Source of the DNA: Selenomonadales bacterium
GTDB lineage: Bacteria; Bacillota; Negativicutes; Sporomusales; UBA7701
Length of the DNA stretch: 64,000 bases
NCBI GenBank assembly: GCA_029976065.1
Contig: JARKNV010000072.1
Span: 36,385-100,384, forward strand
Reading direction: 5' to 3'
How positions within the stretch are numbered: the stretch's first letter is position 1; every line of letters begins with the position of its first letter. A program made the translations under genes and the position numbers. This document shows positions 34,248-42,942 of this stretch, piece after piece. The notes below the pieces were generated by a model that did no database searches, was not told the origin of the DNA, and was given only the letters and a program-made list of their open reading frames with translations.

Positions 34248-34416
34248 GAGGCACTCCTTGACGATGATAATTCCGCCTTTATTGTATCATAACGCGGCGC
34301 GCTAATACACCCGTGCACCCAGGGGCGGGAGGTTTCACCCATGGAAATATTTTGCATATTTTGTAGGAAAAACCGTAATTGCGCCGAAGGTGTATGCAGG
34401 ACGGACGCATGGGGGA

Positions 34417-35733
34417 ATGGGCGTGAATCTCGACGGTTTTATCGGCGATGAGGCGACTTATCCTCTCGAACACCGGATTTTTAACACGGTTTTGCTGATC
34501 GGCATAATTACCGCGTTGATCACCGCCTTATCCAATTTTGTGCTCGGTCTCGATTTCATGGCGGGGCTGAGTTTGATAAGCAGCAATATCCTGATCGCGG
34601 CGTATTACCTGTCGATCGTGAAAAGAACTTACCGGGTCGCCCTGACGCTGGGGGTAGGCATGGCGTATATCCTCCTGCCCGTACTGTGGGTCGCCGGGGA
34701 TGGGATATCCGGCTCCGCCCCTTTTTACATTATGATTTTCGCGGCGATGATTACGGTCAGCATAAAAAGCATGCGGTGGATTTTCGCCCTGATCGGGGGA
34801 TTGATGGTCATCGTCGTAGCGCTTATGCTCATCCAGCATTTTTTCCCTCAGGCCCTTGCGTTTACATCGACGCGGAACGTTTTGTTCGCGGATAATCTTA
34901 TCGCGCTGACGATCGCCCTGGTCGTGATTACGTCGTTGTATGTCATTATCCTGAATTATTACCGCCGGGAGCACCGCCGGGCCACCGATTACCTGGTGAG
35001 GCTGGAGAAGCAGGAGAATGCGCTGGAGATGGCCCGCCTCGACCGGTTGAACCTGATCGGGGAGATGGCGGCGGGCATCGGCCACGAGGTGCGCAACCCG
35101 CTGACGACGATCCGGGGCTTTCTGCAGTTGTTCCGCAACAAGCGGGAGCTTGCAGCCCACCGCGAGCATTTCGACATGATGATCGGCGAGCTCGACCGGG
35201 CGAATTCGATCATTTCGGAGTTCCTCAGCCTGGCGAAGAATAAGGCGGTAAGGCTCGAACGCCTCAACGTCAACGAGATCCTGGAACGCATCGCGCCGCT
35301 TATCCAGGCGGGCGCACTGGAGGCCGGGAAGAAGATCTGGCTGCAGTTGGGCGAGGTGCCGCCGATCAAGGCGGACGAAGGGGAGATCAGGCAGATGGTG
35401 CTTAACCTGACCGGCAACGCTCTGGATGCGATCGGCCCCGACGGGCGGGCGGTGATCGGCACTTACCGGGGGGAGGGCTGCACGATTTTGTTCGTGAGCG
35501 ACACCGGCCGGGGCATTCCGCCGGAGATTTACCAGCGGCTGGGGACGCCGTTCGTGACGAGCAAGGAGAAGGGCACGGGGCTGGGCATCCCGATCTGCTA
35601 CCGGATCGCGGAGCGGCACAAGGCGAAGATCGAGATCGACACCGGCACGGGGGGGACGACGTTCCGGGTAAGGTTCGCGGCGGCGGAGCGGGAAGAGGAC
35701 GGCGCAAACGCCGCAGCGGCGGGCGGGGAATAA
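34417..35733 (+). CDS. Membrane histidine kinase, orphan (sporulation-kinase-like)
   Basis: A 438-residue sensor kinase. About six membrane segments (residues 20-185) are followed by a short linker, the H-box GEMAAGIGHEVRNPLTTIRG with the phosphorylatable His, an N-box (NLTGNALDAIGPDG), and G-boxes (VSDTGRGIPPEIYQ, TSKEKGTGLGIPICYRIAER). No response regulator is adjacent. Kinases of this HisKA/HATPase type with H-E-V-R-N-P-L-T feed the Spo0 phosphorelay in Bacilli and related spore-formers; a similar role is an inference. The start could instead be GTG at 34423, which fits GGGGGA better. Confidence 0.85.
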   Translation: MGVNLDGFIGDEATYPLEHRIFNTVLLIGIITALITALSNFVLGLDFMAGLSLISSNILIAAYYLSIVKRTYRVALTLGVGMAYILLPVLWVAGDGISGSAPFYIMIFAAMITVSIKSMRWIFALIGGLMVIVVALMLIQHFFPQALAFTSTRNVLFADNLIALTIALVVITSLYVIILNYYRREHRRATDYLVRLEKQENALEMARLDRLNLIGEMAAGIGHEVRNPLTTIRGFLQLFRNKRELAAHREHFDMMIGELDRANSIISEFLSLAKNKAVRLERLNVNEILERIAPLIQAGALEAGKKIWLQLGEVPPIKADEGEIRQMVLNLTGNALDAIGPDGRAVIGTYRGEGCTILFVSDTGRGIPPEIYQRLGTPFVTSKEKGTGLGIPICYRIAERHKAKIEIDTGTGGTTFRVRFAAAEREEDGANAAAAGGE

Positions 35734-35737
35734 CAGG

Positions 35738-35778
35738 CGAACCCGGCGCGGCGCCGAAAAGCGCCGCGCCGGGTTCGC
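35738..35778 (+). terminator. Long perfect hairpin after the kinase gene
   Basis: An 18-base perfect inverted repeat (35738-35755 and 35761-35778, GCGAACCCGGCGCGGCGC) begins four bases after the kinase stop. It has no T-tract. It may protect the mRNA end or slow polymerase. Confidence 0.65.
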
Positions 35779-35814
35779 CGGGCGACGGGGAGAAGCAGCG
35801 GGCGGAAAAATAAG

Positions 35815-35837
35815 GACCGGCGTAAGGCCGGTCTTTT
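35815..35837. terminator. Bidirectional terminator between kinase and Nif11 genes
   Basis: GACCGGC (35815-35821) pairs with GCCGGTC (35827-35833) and is followed by TTTT. It lies between convergent genes and also has an A-rich 5' side, giving T-residues on the minus strand. Confidence 0.75.
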
Positions 35838-35842
35838 GCTTG

Positions 35843-36103
35843 TTATCTTCGGGGAAGGGGACCTGTCCCGGCTCTGAGGGCCGTTAAAAGGGAGAGCAGG
35901 TTGCGGGGCGCGGCGGAGCCGCCGATGATATTCTGGAGGTCTTCGTCGCTAAGCTCCCCCGTCCCGGCGGCGGTGAAGTCGAACCCCTCCGCTTTCGCGA
36001 GGGCGATCATTCCCTCGATCGTTTCACATTGGACGACTTTGGCGGCAAACGCTCCGTCCTGCATGATTCTTTCGAAAAAGGCTTTGGCTGCTTCGGCGCT
36101 CAT
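35843..36103 (-). CDS. Nif11-type leader peptide (possible RiPP precursor)
   Basis: An 86-residue protein beginning MSAEAAKAFFERIMQDGAFA, the Nif11 domain (residues about 1-62) with the typical AKAFFERI, IALAKAEGFDF and ELSDEDLQNIIGG elements. The Gly-Gly after Ile-Ile (residues about 60-62) is the usual leader cleavage site. The remaining 24-residue core (SAAPRNLLSLLTALRAGTGP onward) has no Cys, Ser-rich or Thr-rich pattern, so it is a poor lanthipeptide core. No modifying enzyme or peptidase-transporter lies nearby. GAGGAGG precedes the ATG. Confidence 0.8.
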   Translation of the reverse strand: MSAEAAKAFFERIMQDGAFAAKVVQCETIEGMIALAKAEGFDFTAAGTGELSDEDLQNIIGGSAAPRNLLSLLTALRAGTGPLPRR

Positions 36104-36279
36104 GGCGGCGGCCTCCTCGCGGCAACGGGGTGCCGGTATTTTTATGTATGAATCTATTATAGCATAAGGCAGCGAAAAAAAGTTTGGCGGACAAGGGAAA
36201 ACCTGACTGGGCAGTCATTTATTTGTCACACTTCCAGATTATACTGAGACCAAGAAAGCAGACCAAGGAGGAATGGCAA

Positions 36280-36648
36280 ATGAATGGCCTGGCAAAAAAG
36301 GTGATCGTATATTCGCTGATCGGTTGTCTCCAGTTCGGGGTGGGCGCGACGGCGGTGGAAGCGGCGTCGCGGCACGACGACAACCGCCAGCGGCAGGAGC
36401 AGCGGATGCACGAGCAGCGCGAGCGGGAACGGCGGCAGCACGAGGAGGAGCGGCGCATCCAGGAGCAGCGCGAGCGCGAGCGGCGGCAGCATGAGGAGCG
36501 GGAACGGGAGCGGCGGCACCAGGAGGAGATGCGGCGCCATCACCACGAGGATAGGGATGACGACGATAACACGCTCCGCGATGTGGGCTTGGGGCTGATT
36601 CTGCTCACGATCCTGGCGAACAGCGGCGGCGACGATTCGGGCGATTAG
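36280..36648 (+). CDS. Exported Arg/Glu/His-rich low-complexity protein
   Basis: A 122-residue protein. A signal peptide or anchor (MNGLAKKVIVYSLIGCLQFG, to about residue 29) is followed by about 65 residues almost wholly of Arg, Glu, Gln and His in repeating RERERRQHEEE-type units, probably one long charged helix. Then comes an Asp-rich stretch (HEDRDDDDNTLR) and a short hydrophobic tail (VGLGLILLTILANSGGDDSG). His clusters (MRRHHHEDR) could bind metal. ATG at 36280 has a perfect AAGGAGG site. No family recognised. A terminator shared with the 6S RNA candidate follows. Confidence 0.75.
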   Translation: MNGLAKKVIVYSLIGCLQFGVGATAVEAASRHDDNRQRQEQRMHEQRERERRQHEEERRIQEQRERERRQHEERERERRHQEEMRRHHHEDRDDDDNTLRDVGLGLILLTILANSGGDDSGD

Positions 36649-36686
36649 GGGCGGCCGCCAACGTACAAGCCGACAAACAAGAAAAA

Positions 36687-36716
36687 GGGACTTACCATAT
36701 GGTAAGTCCCTTTATA
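36687..36716. terminator. Bidirectional terminator of the 6S candidate and the Arg/Glu-rich gene
   Basis: A perfect palindromic stem (AAGGGACTTACCAT and its complement) is followed by TTTTTCTTG on the minus strand, with a T-rich stretch on the plus strand as well. Confidence 0.88.
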
Positions 36717-36907
36717 TCTTTTTGCCCGCGATACCGTTCCCGTTATGTCCATACCCGCTTCTCGCAGGTGGGCATCCTGGCCGTGTTTTTGCCCTCCGCT
36801 CGACGGCGGCCCGACAGCCGCACAGGCACCGGATTCCCTAATATTCAGTGTAGGTTGGACATAATTCAGGTGGCGTGTATCCCAGGCAGTTTTGCCGTTT
36901 GACGACA
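36687..36907 (-). ncRNA. ssrS: Likely 6S RNA
   Basis: A roughly 220-base transcript unit without coding potential. A promoter precedes it, and it ends at a terminator. The ends pair: 36877-36887 (minus-strand GCCTGGGATAC) with 36724-36734 (GTATCGCGGGC). A second perfect 9-base stem (TTATGTCCA/TGGACATAA, 36856-36864 with 36743-36751) follows. Between them lies a large bulged region with a small hairpin on the 3' side (CCTGCGAGAAGCGGG), the 6S layout of closing stem, central bubble and apical arm. 6S RNA binds the housekeeping sigma-RNA polymerase. A covariance-model search was not possible here, so the identity is probable, not certain. Confidence 0.6.
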
Positions 36908-36913
36908 GTTCAT

Positions 36914-36942
36914 ATGTTAGCATACGGCCGGCGGCAAGGCAA
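36914..36942 (-). promoter_or_regulatory. Promoter of the 6S RNA candidate
   Basis: On the minus strand, TTGCCT (36942-36937), a 17-base spacer, and TAACAT (36919-36914). The predicted start near 36907 is about 20 bases before the closing stem. Confidence 0.65.
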
Positions 36943-37018
36943 CGGCGGCTAGCGGCGGCCAAAGGCTCTGGCGCCGCGCCCTCCCCTCTCCCGCCCCGTC
37001 GGACGCGGTTATGCGCGG

Positions 37019-37735
37019 CTATGCGCTTTCTTGTTTGACGCACAGATAGGTGGTGATGAAGGGCGGGGCGGATGTGACGGAGAGGATGGCGAAGCCGGCT
37101 CTGGCGAGCAGGCCTTCCATAATCCAGTCGAGGGTGAGGTGTTCGTCGCGGAGGGTGGTTTCGGTGTCGCGGGCGACTTTTTCGCCGCCGGCGGCGGCGA
37201 CGGCGGCGACGAGGCCGGCGAAGTAGGCGTCGAGGTCCCGTTCGCCGGAGGGAAGGACGGCGTCCTGGAGGAGGAAGCGGCCGCCGGGCTTGAGGAGGGC
37301 GTGAATGCGCCGGAGGGCGACGTGTTTCCAGTGGTCGGGAAGGTGATGGAGGGCGATTTGGGAGAGAACGGCGTCGAAGGTGGCGGCGGGGTAGTCGCAG
37401 GTGAGGAAGCCGGCCTGGGCGAAGCGGACGTTGGCGAGGCCGCGGGTGTTGGCTTTTGCGGCGGCCAGGCGGACCATTTCCCGGGAAACGTCGACGGCGT
37501 GGACGGCGGCGCAGTGGGGTGCGAGGCCGAGGGCGGTTTCGCCGGTGCCGCAGCCGAGGTCGAGGAGGACGTCGGCGGGACTGAGGCCGAGGGCGGCTTT
37601 GATGGTGGCGACTTCGCCGCCGATGTCGCGCATTTTTTGCATGTAGGCGTCGTAGGCGGCGGCTTCTTCAGGGGCGGAGAAGTCGACGCCGGAGTGGCGT
37701 TCTTCGTCGTAGCGCCAGCGCGGGGCGGGGTTCAT
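37019..37735 (-). CDS. Class I SAM-dependent methyltransferase
   Basis: A 238-residue Rossmann-type methyltransferase. Motif I is VLLDLGCGTGETALGL, followed by the acidic SAM-ribose position in AVHAVDVSREMV and the later motifs FDAVLSQIALHHLPDHWKH and RIHALLKPGGRFLLQDAVLP. It resembles the Methyltransf_11/UbiE-like small-molecule group; the substrate is unknown. ATG at 37735 follows AAGAGGTG (an in-frame GTG nine bases earlier lies inside that site). It is the only gene between the 6S candidate and the BASS transporter terminator. Confidence 0.85.
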   Translation of the reverse strand: MNPAPRWRYDEERHSGVDFSAPEEAAAYDAYMQKMRDIGGEVATIKAALGLSPADVLLDLGCGTGETALGLAPHCAAVHAVDVSREMVRLAAAKANTRGLANVRFAQAGFLTCDYPAATFDAVLSQIALHHLPDHWKHVALRRIHALLKPGGRFLLQDAVLPSGERDLDAYFAGLVAAVAAAGGEKVARDTETTLRDEHLTLDWIMEGLLARAGFAILSVTSAPPFITTYLCVKQESA

Positions 37736-37768
37736 GGTTGTCACCTCTTGTTTGCGGTTCCTGCAAAG

Positions 37769-37801
37769 AGGCTCCTGTCGGCTGTCTGCCGCCAGGAGCC
37801 T
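37769..37801 (-). terminator. Terminator of the BASS transporter gene
   Basis: AGGCTCCTG (37769-37777) pairs perfectly with CAGGAGCCT (37793-37801). The minus strand continues CTCTTTGC. It lies 19 bases after the transporter stop codon. Confidence 0.7.
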
Positions 37802-37819
37802 CCGGGAGGAGCCGGTGTG

Positions 37820-38788
37820 TTACTGTTTGACGCCGGGCTGGCCTTTGACGGCTTCGACGTCGGGGGTACGTTTGGCCCACCAGCCGGCGAGGGACGGCCC
37901 GGAGATGTTGTGCCAGACGCTGAAGACGGCGCTGGGCAGGGCGGCGACGGGCGAGAGGTGGACCATGGCAAGGGCGGCGCCGAGGCCGGAGTTTTGCATG
38001 CCGACTTCGAAGGAGATGGCCCGGGCTTTGTATTCGCTCATGCCGCAGAGTTTGCGGGCGACGATGTAGGCCACGAGGTAGCCGCCGAGGTTGTGGAGGA
38101 TAACGCCGATGAAGACGATGCCGGCGACGGCGGCGAGGCGCGAGGCGCTGGCGCCGACAACGGCGGCGACGATGGCGATGATGGCCAACACGGAGATGAG
38201 GGGCACGATTTTAACAAATTTCTGGACGGTGGCGCTGAAGAGCTGGCGCAGAATTACGCCGGCGATGATGGGTACGAGGACGATTTTCATGATGTCGATG
38301 AGAAGGGCGGTGGCGTCGACGGGGATGAATTTGCCGCCCAGCCACAGGAAGAGATAGGGGGTGAGGAAGGGGGCGATGAGGGTGGTGAGGGAGCTGACGG
38401 TTACGGAGAGGGCGACGTCGCCCTTGGCGAGGTAGGTCATGACGTTGGAGGCGGTGCCGCTGGGGACGCAGCCGACGAGGATGAAGCCGGCGGCGAGTTC
38501 GGGGCTCATGCCGATGGTGACGGCGATGAGCAGGCCGAGAAGCGGCATGATGACGAACTGGAGCAGGACGCCGACGACGACGTCGCGCGGCCGTTCGAAG
38601 ACGGCTTTGAAGTCGTCTTTGGTGAGGGTGAGGCCCATGCCGAGCATGACGAGGCCGAGCAGTTGGGGTATGAAGGGTACGATTGCCTTGAAGGGCGGCG
38701 GGTTGAAGTAGGCCGCCCCGGCCGCGAGGATGACGAGAACCGCGAAGTAGTCGCTGAGGAATTTGACGATTTTTTCGATGGTTTTCAT
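37820..38788 (-). CDS. Bile acid:sodium symporter (BASS) family transporter, PanS-like
   Basis: A 322-residue transporter with about ten helices. Family signatures are LVMLGMGLTLTKDDFKAVFE, GFILVGCVPSGTASNVMTYL (unwound helix motif) and ISFEVGMQNSGLGAALAMVH. Bacterial members of this branch move 2-keto acids such as ketopantoate, or other organic anions, with Na+. It lies 18 bases after ilvD on the same strand. IlvD makes 2-keto acids, so an operon handling branched keto acids or pantothenate precursors is plausible but unproven. Confidence 0.85.
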   Translation of the reverse strand: MKTIEKIVKFLSDYFAVLVILAAGAAYFNPPPFKAIVPFIPQLLGLVMLGMGLTLTKDDFKAVFERPRDVVVGVLLQFVIMPLLGLLIAVTIGMSPELAAGFILVGCVPSGTASNVMTYLAKGDVALSVTVSSLTTLIAPFLTPYLFLWLGGKFIPVDATALLIDIMKIVLVPIIAGVILRQLFSATVQKFVKIVPLISVLAIIAIVAAVVGASASRLAAVAGIVFIGVILHNLGGYLVAYIVARKLCGMSEYKARAISFEVGMQNSGLGAALAMVHLSPVAALPSAVFSVWHNISGPSLAGWWAKRTPDVEAVKGQPGVKQ

Positions 38789-38806
38789 TTATCCTCCTCC
38801 TTTGGG

Positions 38807-40459
38807 CTATTTGAGCACCGCGCCGGTGCTGCCCGAGGTTACCATGCGGGCGTAGCGGGCGAGGTAGCCGGTGGTGATTTTGGGGGCGGGCTGCTTCCAG
38901 GCGGCTTTGCGTTTGGCGAGTTCGGCGTCGCTGATTTCGACGTTGAGGGCGCGGCCGGGGATGTCGAGTTTGATGATGTCGCCGTCGCGCAGGAGGCCGA
39001 TGGGGCCGCCGCTCATGGCTTCGGGGGAGATGTGGCCTACGCAGGCGCCGCGGGTGGCGCCGCTGAAGCGGCCGTCGGTGAGGAGGGCGACTTTGAGGCC
39101 CATGCCGGCGATGACGGCGGTGGGGTTGAGCATTTCTTTCATGCCGGGGCCGCCCTGGGGACCTTCGTAGCGGATGACGATGACGTCGCCGTCTTTGATT
39201 TTTTTGCCGATGATGGCTTCGATGGCGTCGTCTTCGGAGTCGAATACGCGGGCGATGCCTTTGAAGACGAGCATGTCTTCGGCGACGGCGCTTTCTTTGA
39301 CGACGGCGCCTTCGGGGGCGAGGTTGCCTTTGAGGATGGCGATGCCGCCGGTTTTGCGATAGGGGTCGTCGACGGAGTGGATGACGTCGGGGCGGGTTAT
39401 GGCGGCGTTTTTGATCCGTTCGGCGACGGTGCCGGCGACGGTGATGGCGTCGGTGTGGATGAGGCCGCGCTTGGCGAGTTCTTTCATGACGGCGCTGATG
39501 CCGCCGGCTTCGTTGAGGTCCTGGAGGTGGTGGCTGCCGCCGGGGCTGAGTTTGGTGATGTAGGGCGTTTTGGCGCTGATGGCGTCGAAGAGGCTGAGGG
39601 GAAGCTCGAGGCCGGCGTCGTGGGCGATGGCGGGCAGGTGGAGGGCGGTGTTGGAGGAGCCGCCGATGCCCATGTCGACGGCGACGGCGTTTTCGAACGC
39701 TTTCTGGGTCATGATGTCGCGTGGTTTGATGTCTTTGGCGACGAGGCCCAGGATGGCTTCACCGGCTTTTTTGGCGAGGGCGCGGCGGGCGCCGAAGTAG
39801 GCGGCGGGGATGGTGCCGTTGCCGGGCAGGCCCATGCCGAGGGCTTCGGTGAGGCAGTTCATGGTGTTGGCGGTGAAGAGGCCGGCGCAGGAGCCGCAGC
39901 CGGGACAGGCTTTCTGTTCGAGTTCGTCGAGCTGGGCGGCGTTGATTTTGCCTGCTTCGAAGAGGCCGGCGGCTTCGAACATCTGGCTGACGCTGATGTC
40001 TTTGCCCTGGTGGCGGCCGGCGAGCATGGGGCCGCCGCTGACGACGACGGCGGGGATGTTGAGGCGGGCCGCGGCCATGAGCATGCCGGGGACGATTTTG
40101 TCGCAGTTGGGGATGAGGACGAGGCCGTCGAAGCCGTGGGCGATGGCCATGGCTTCGATGGAGTCGGCGATGAGTTCGCGGCTGGCGAGGGAGAATTTCA
40201 TGCCGGTGTGGCCCATGGCGATGCCGTCGCAGATGCCGATGGCGGGGAATTCGACGGGGGTGCCGCCGGCGGCGGCGACGCCAAGTTTGACGGCGTCGGT
40301 GATTTCGTTGAGGTGGATGTGGCCGGGGATGATTTCGTTGAAGGAGTTGCAGATGCCGATGAGGGGCTTTTTGAGGTCGTCGGGGGTGTAGCCCATGGCG
40401 TAGAAGAGCGAACGGTGAGCGGCTCTGGTGGAGCCTTTTTTGACGGTGTCGCTGCGCAT
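38807..40459 (-). CDS. ilvD: Dihydroxy-acid dehydratase
   Basis: A 550-residue [Fe-S] dehydratase in valine, leucine and isoleucine synthesis, converting 2,3-dihydroxy-isovalerate or -methylvalerate to the 2-keto acid. Cluster-binding Cys lie in [12 protein letters not shown] and [20 protein letters not shown]. The metal site is in [10 protein letters not shown] and later [19 protein letters not shown]. The C-terminal signature is [20 protein letters not shown] with the conserved Ser. Length and motifs are complete. GGGAGAGA precedes the ATG. No other ilv genes are next to it; the BASS transporter follows. Confidence 0.95.
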   Translation of the reverse strand: MRSDTVKKGSTRAAHRSLFYAMGYTPDDLKKPLIGICNSFNEIIPGHIHLNEITDAVKLGVAAAGGTPVEFPAIGICDGIAMGHTGMKFSLASRELIADSIEAMAIAHGFDGLVLIPNCDKIVPGMLMAAARLNIPAVVVSGGPMLAGRHQGKDISVSQMFEAAGLFEAGKINAAQLDELEQKACPGCGSCAGLFTANTMNCLTEALGMGLPGNGTIPAAYFGARRALAKKAGEAILGLVAKDIKPRDIMTQKAFENAVAVDMGIGGSSNTALHLPAIAHDAGLELPLSLFDAISAKTPYITKLSPGGSHHLQDLNEAGGISAVMKELAKRGLIHTDAITVAGTVAERIKNAAITRPDVIHSVDDPYRKTGGIAILKGNLAPEGAVVKESAVAEDMLVFKGIARVFDSEDDAIEAIIGKKIKDGDVIVIRYEGPQGGPGMKEMLNPTAVIAGMGLKVALLTDGRFSGATRGACVGHISPEAMSGGPIGLLRDGDIIKLDIPGRALNVEISDAELAKRKAAWKQPAPKITTGYLARYARMVTSGSTGAVLK

Positions 40460-40575
40460 GTGATTCTCTCCCTTTCGTGGTTTGTTTCTGTTAAAATCTT
40501 ACCGGAATTTGTCCGATAATTCTTTCATTTATTTGTGGCAAATTTGGAAATTTTTGCGGGGATTGTCGCCCCGGC

Positions 40576-41304
40576 TTATCGGTTGCCGAAATTTTTGCGG
40601 TATTGCAAGGGTGATACGCCATACCGGTTTTTGAAGCAGGTGGTGAAGTAGGCGGCGTCTTTGAAGCCGACGCGGCCGGCGATTTCGGTGACGGTGAGGC
40701 CGGTGGCCTTCAGCAGTTCCTCCGCCTGGGCGAGGCGCAGGTCCTGGATGTGGTCGACGACGGAGCGGCCGGTGAGCTGTTTGAAGGTGCGGCTGAGATG
40801 GAATTGGCTGAGGTAGACGGCCTGGGCGATGTCCCGGAGTTTGATGGGGCTGTCGAGGTTGGCGCGAATGTATTGTTCGACTTGGGCGACGAGGGGATGA
40901 ACGGGGCCGGCCGGCGGGGCGGGAGCGGCGGCGGCTTTGGCGACGAGGGCGGCGATTTCGGCGGGGCGGACGGGCTTCAACAGGTAGTCGGCGACGCCGG
41001 CGCGCAGGGCGGTGCGGGCGTAGTCGAATTCGTTGTAGGCGGAGACGATGACGACGCTGGCGCCGGGGCTTTGGGCGAGGATGGTTTCGGCGGCCTGGAG
41101 GCCGTCGCAGCCGGGCATGCGGATGTCGAGGAGGATGAGGTCGGGGCGGTGCTCGGCGGCGAGCCGGACGGCGTCGAGGCCGTTGTCGGCTTCGAGGCAG
41201 GCGGACACGGGGAGGTGTTCTTTGGCGACGACGGTTTTGATGAAGGTGCGGACGGTGCTTTCGTCGTCGGCGACGAGGAGTTTTATGTCACGCACGGCTG
41301 TCAC
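40576..41304 (-). CDS. AraC-type response regulator (YesN-like)
   Basis: A 242-residue regulator. The receiver (residues about 8-125) has the acidic pair in LLVADDESTVRTF, phospho-Asp in LILLDIRMPGCDGLQ, and Lys in VADYLLKPVRP. A two-HTH AraC domain at about 145-240 follows (LRDIAQAVYLSQFHLSRTFK and VTEIAGRVGFKDAAYFTTCF). It starts at GTG and overlaps the kinase gene by 17 bases. It is the last gene of the TRAP operon and presumably activates that transporter in response to the kinase. Confidence 0.92.
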   Translation of the reverse strand: MTAVRDIKLLVADDESTVRTFIKTVVAKEHLPVSACLEADNGLDAVRLAAEHRPDLILLDIRMPGCDGLQAAETILAQSPGASVVIVSAYNEFDYARTALRAGVADYLLKPVRPAEIAALVAKAAAAPAPPAGPVHPLVAQVEQYIRANLDSPIKLRDIAQAVYLSQFHLSRTFKQLTGRSVVDHIQDLRLAQAEELLKATGLTVTEIAGRVGFKDAAYFTTCFKNRYGVSPLQYRKNFGNR

Positions 41305-42868
41305 CGCCTATCGCCGGGAAGGTAAGTTCGACGGTGGTGCCCCGGCCTTTTTCGCTGTGGATGGCGAACTGATACTGGTCTTTGTAGTAGTACTGCAGGC
41401 GGTTTTTGACGCTGCCGAGGCCGATGCCGCCGCTTTTGCCGGCGGGTTCGGCGGCCGGGTCGAAGCCGAGGCCGTTGTCGGCGACGCGGCATAGCAGGCT
41501 GCCGCCTTCGCTGCGGACGGTGAGGAGGATGCTGCCTTCGCCGCCGCTGAGTTCGAAGCCGTGGACGATGGCGTTTTCGACGAGGGGCTGGAGGAGCATG
41601 CAGGGGATGAGGGTTTCTTCGAGGCCGGGCTGGATGTCGAAGGTGACGCGCAGCCGGTCGCCGAAGCGGGATTGCTGGATGTGGAGGTAGTTGTCGAGCA
41701 TTTTGAGTTCTTCGCGCAGGGGGATGAGTTCTTCGGTTTTCCTCAAGGTGAAGCGGAGGAGGTCGGAGAGGCTCCAGACGAGGCCGGCGACTCTTTCGGC
41801 GCCGTCGATGTAGGCCATTTGGGCGATGGTGTTGAGGGTGTTGAAGAGGAAGTGGGGGTTGATCTGCGATTGGAGGAGCTTGAAGTCGGCTTCGCGCAGG
41901 GCCTGTTCGAGCCGGGCGGAGGCGATCTGTTCGCGGACGAGGGAGAGGCGGCTGCTGTCGAGTTCTTTTTGCCTGAGGGCGGCGGCGGACATTTCGGTGA
42001 TGAGGCTGGCGATGGCGAAGGTGGCTTCGGCGGCGGCGTAGAGACGGCTTTTGGGTTCGATGCGGATGGCGGCGGAGCCGGCGAGCAGGTCTCCGGCGGC
42101 GAGGGAATAGCGTTCGGCTAAGGCGCCGATGGTGGCCTGGAGCCGGTCGGGGTCGGGTTTACTGAGGTAGACCTGGCCGCAGCGGATGTAGCCGATGACG
42201 GTGGCGCCGTCGCAGATGGGGATGATGATGCTGGCGACGTCGTTGCAGCAGAGGAAGAGGTGCGGGCCGTTGATGCGGCCGAGGTCGCCGATGGCCTGGC
42301 TGACGTAGCGGCCGCAGTGGCTGCCGCCGCTGGCGCCGTCGAGGAGGGTGCAGAAGCGGGGGTAGGTGTCGGCTTTGACGACGGTTTCGCCGGCGGGGTC
42401 GATGATGGTGAGACTGAGGCCGATGGCTTCGGAGAGCTTGTTGAGCAGGCCGCGGAGGACGTCGATGTCGAGGAGGGCGCGCAGGTCGGCTTCGCCGGCC
42501 GTTTGGCGGGCGGACGGGGGCTGGGCGAGGAGGCGCTGGAATTTGGAGGGGGCGTAGACGATGATGAGTTTTAATTCGGCGGCGGAGTCGTTGATGACTT
42601 TGTGGCGGGTGTAGGGGTGGATGTGCTTGATGTCGCCGGGCTGGAGGCGGTAGACTTCGCCGTCGATGACCTGGGCGCCTGTGCCGGAGACGACGTAGAT
42701 GACCTGCTCGTCGCCGGAATGGAGATGTTCTTCCTGGGTGGTGCAGGGGTAGAAGGTGATGAGGCCGACGCTCATTCTTTCGATGTCGAGGTTGCCGGGC
42801 TCGACGAACCAGAGGATGGTGCCCCAGTCGAAGTATTGGGTTTTGCCGAGTTGGCTGATTTCCGGCAT
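41288..42868 (-). CDS. Cupin-PocR-histidine kinase (LytS/YesM type)
   Basis: A 526-residue sensor with no membrane segment. Residues about 1-110 are a cupin (TQEEHLHSGDEQVIYVVSGT with metal-type His/Glu, and HIHPYTRHKV). Residues about 130-260 are a PocR ligand domain (LNKLSEAIGLSLTIIDPAGE, then conserved Cys/His in FCTLLDGASGGSHCGRYV). A helical linker leads to a His_kinase domain (LLQSQINPHFLFNTLNTIAQ, phospho-His) and a HATPase (ADNGLGFD and GGIGLGSVKNRLQYYY). It lies between dctM and its response regulator. It probably senses a cytoplasmic small molecule, perhaps the transported acid or a derivative. Confidence 0.9.
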   Translation of the reverse strand: MPEISQLGKTQYFDWGTILWFVEPGNLDIERMSVGLITFYPCTTQEEHLHSGDEQVIYVVSGTGAQVIDGEVYRLQPGDIKHIHPYTRHKVINDSAAELKLIIVYAPSKFQRLLAQPPSARQTAGEADLRALLDIDVLRGLLNKLSEAIGLSLTIIDPAGETVVKADTYPRFCTLLDGASGGSHCGRYVSQAIGDLGRINGPHLFLCCNDVASIIIPICDGATVIGYIRCGQVYLSKPDPDRLQATIGALAERYSLAAGDLLAGSAAIRIEPKSRLYAAAEATFAIASLITEMSAAALRQKELDSSRLSLVREQIASARLEQALREADFKLLQSQINPHFLFNTLNTIAQMAYIDGAERVAGLVWSLSDLLRFTLRKTEELIPLREELKMLDNYLHIQQSRFGDRLRVTFDIQPGLEETLIPCMLLQPLVENAIVHGFELSGGEGSILLTVRSEGGSLLCRVADNGLGFDPAAEPAGKSGGIGLGSVKNRLQYYYKDQYQFAIHSEKGRGTTVELTFPAIGGDSRA

Positions 42869-42894
42869 AGCGGTTCACCTCCATATTAAGGGAA

Positions 42895-42919
42895 AAGACC
42901 GGATGCGCCATCCGGTCTT
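42895..42919 (-). terminator. Hairpin with short T-run between dctM and the kinase gene
   Basis: AAGACCGGATG pairs perfectly with CATCCGGTCTT (three-base loop); the minus strand continues TTTTCCC. Read-through would give lower expression of the kinase and regulator genes than of the transporter. Confidence 0.75.
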
Positions 42920-42942
42920 GAGTCGCCTAAGGATTGCGTCGG

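Noticed and set aside
37031..40519. Plus-strand open frame of 1,162 codons
   Set aside because: It runs antisense to the methyltransferase, BASS transporter and ilvD genes, is made of low-complexity Gly/Asp/Val/Glu, and has no ribosome site; it arises from strong GC-rich codon bias on the other strand.
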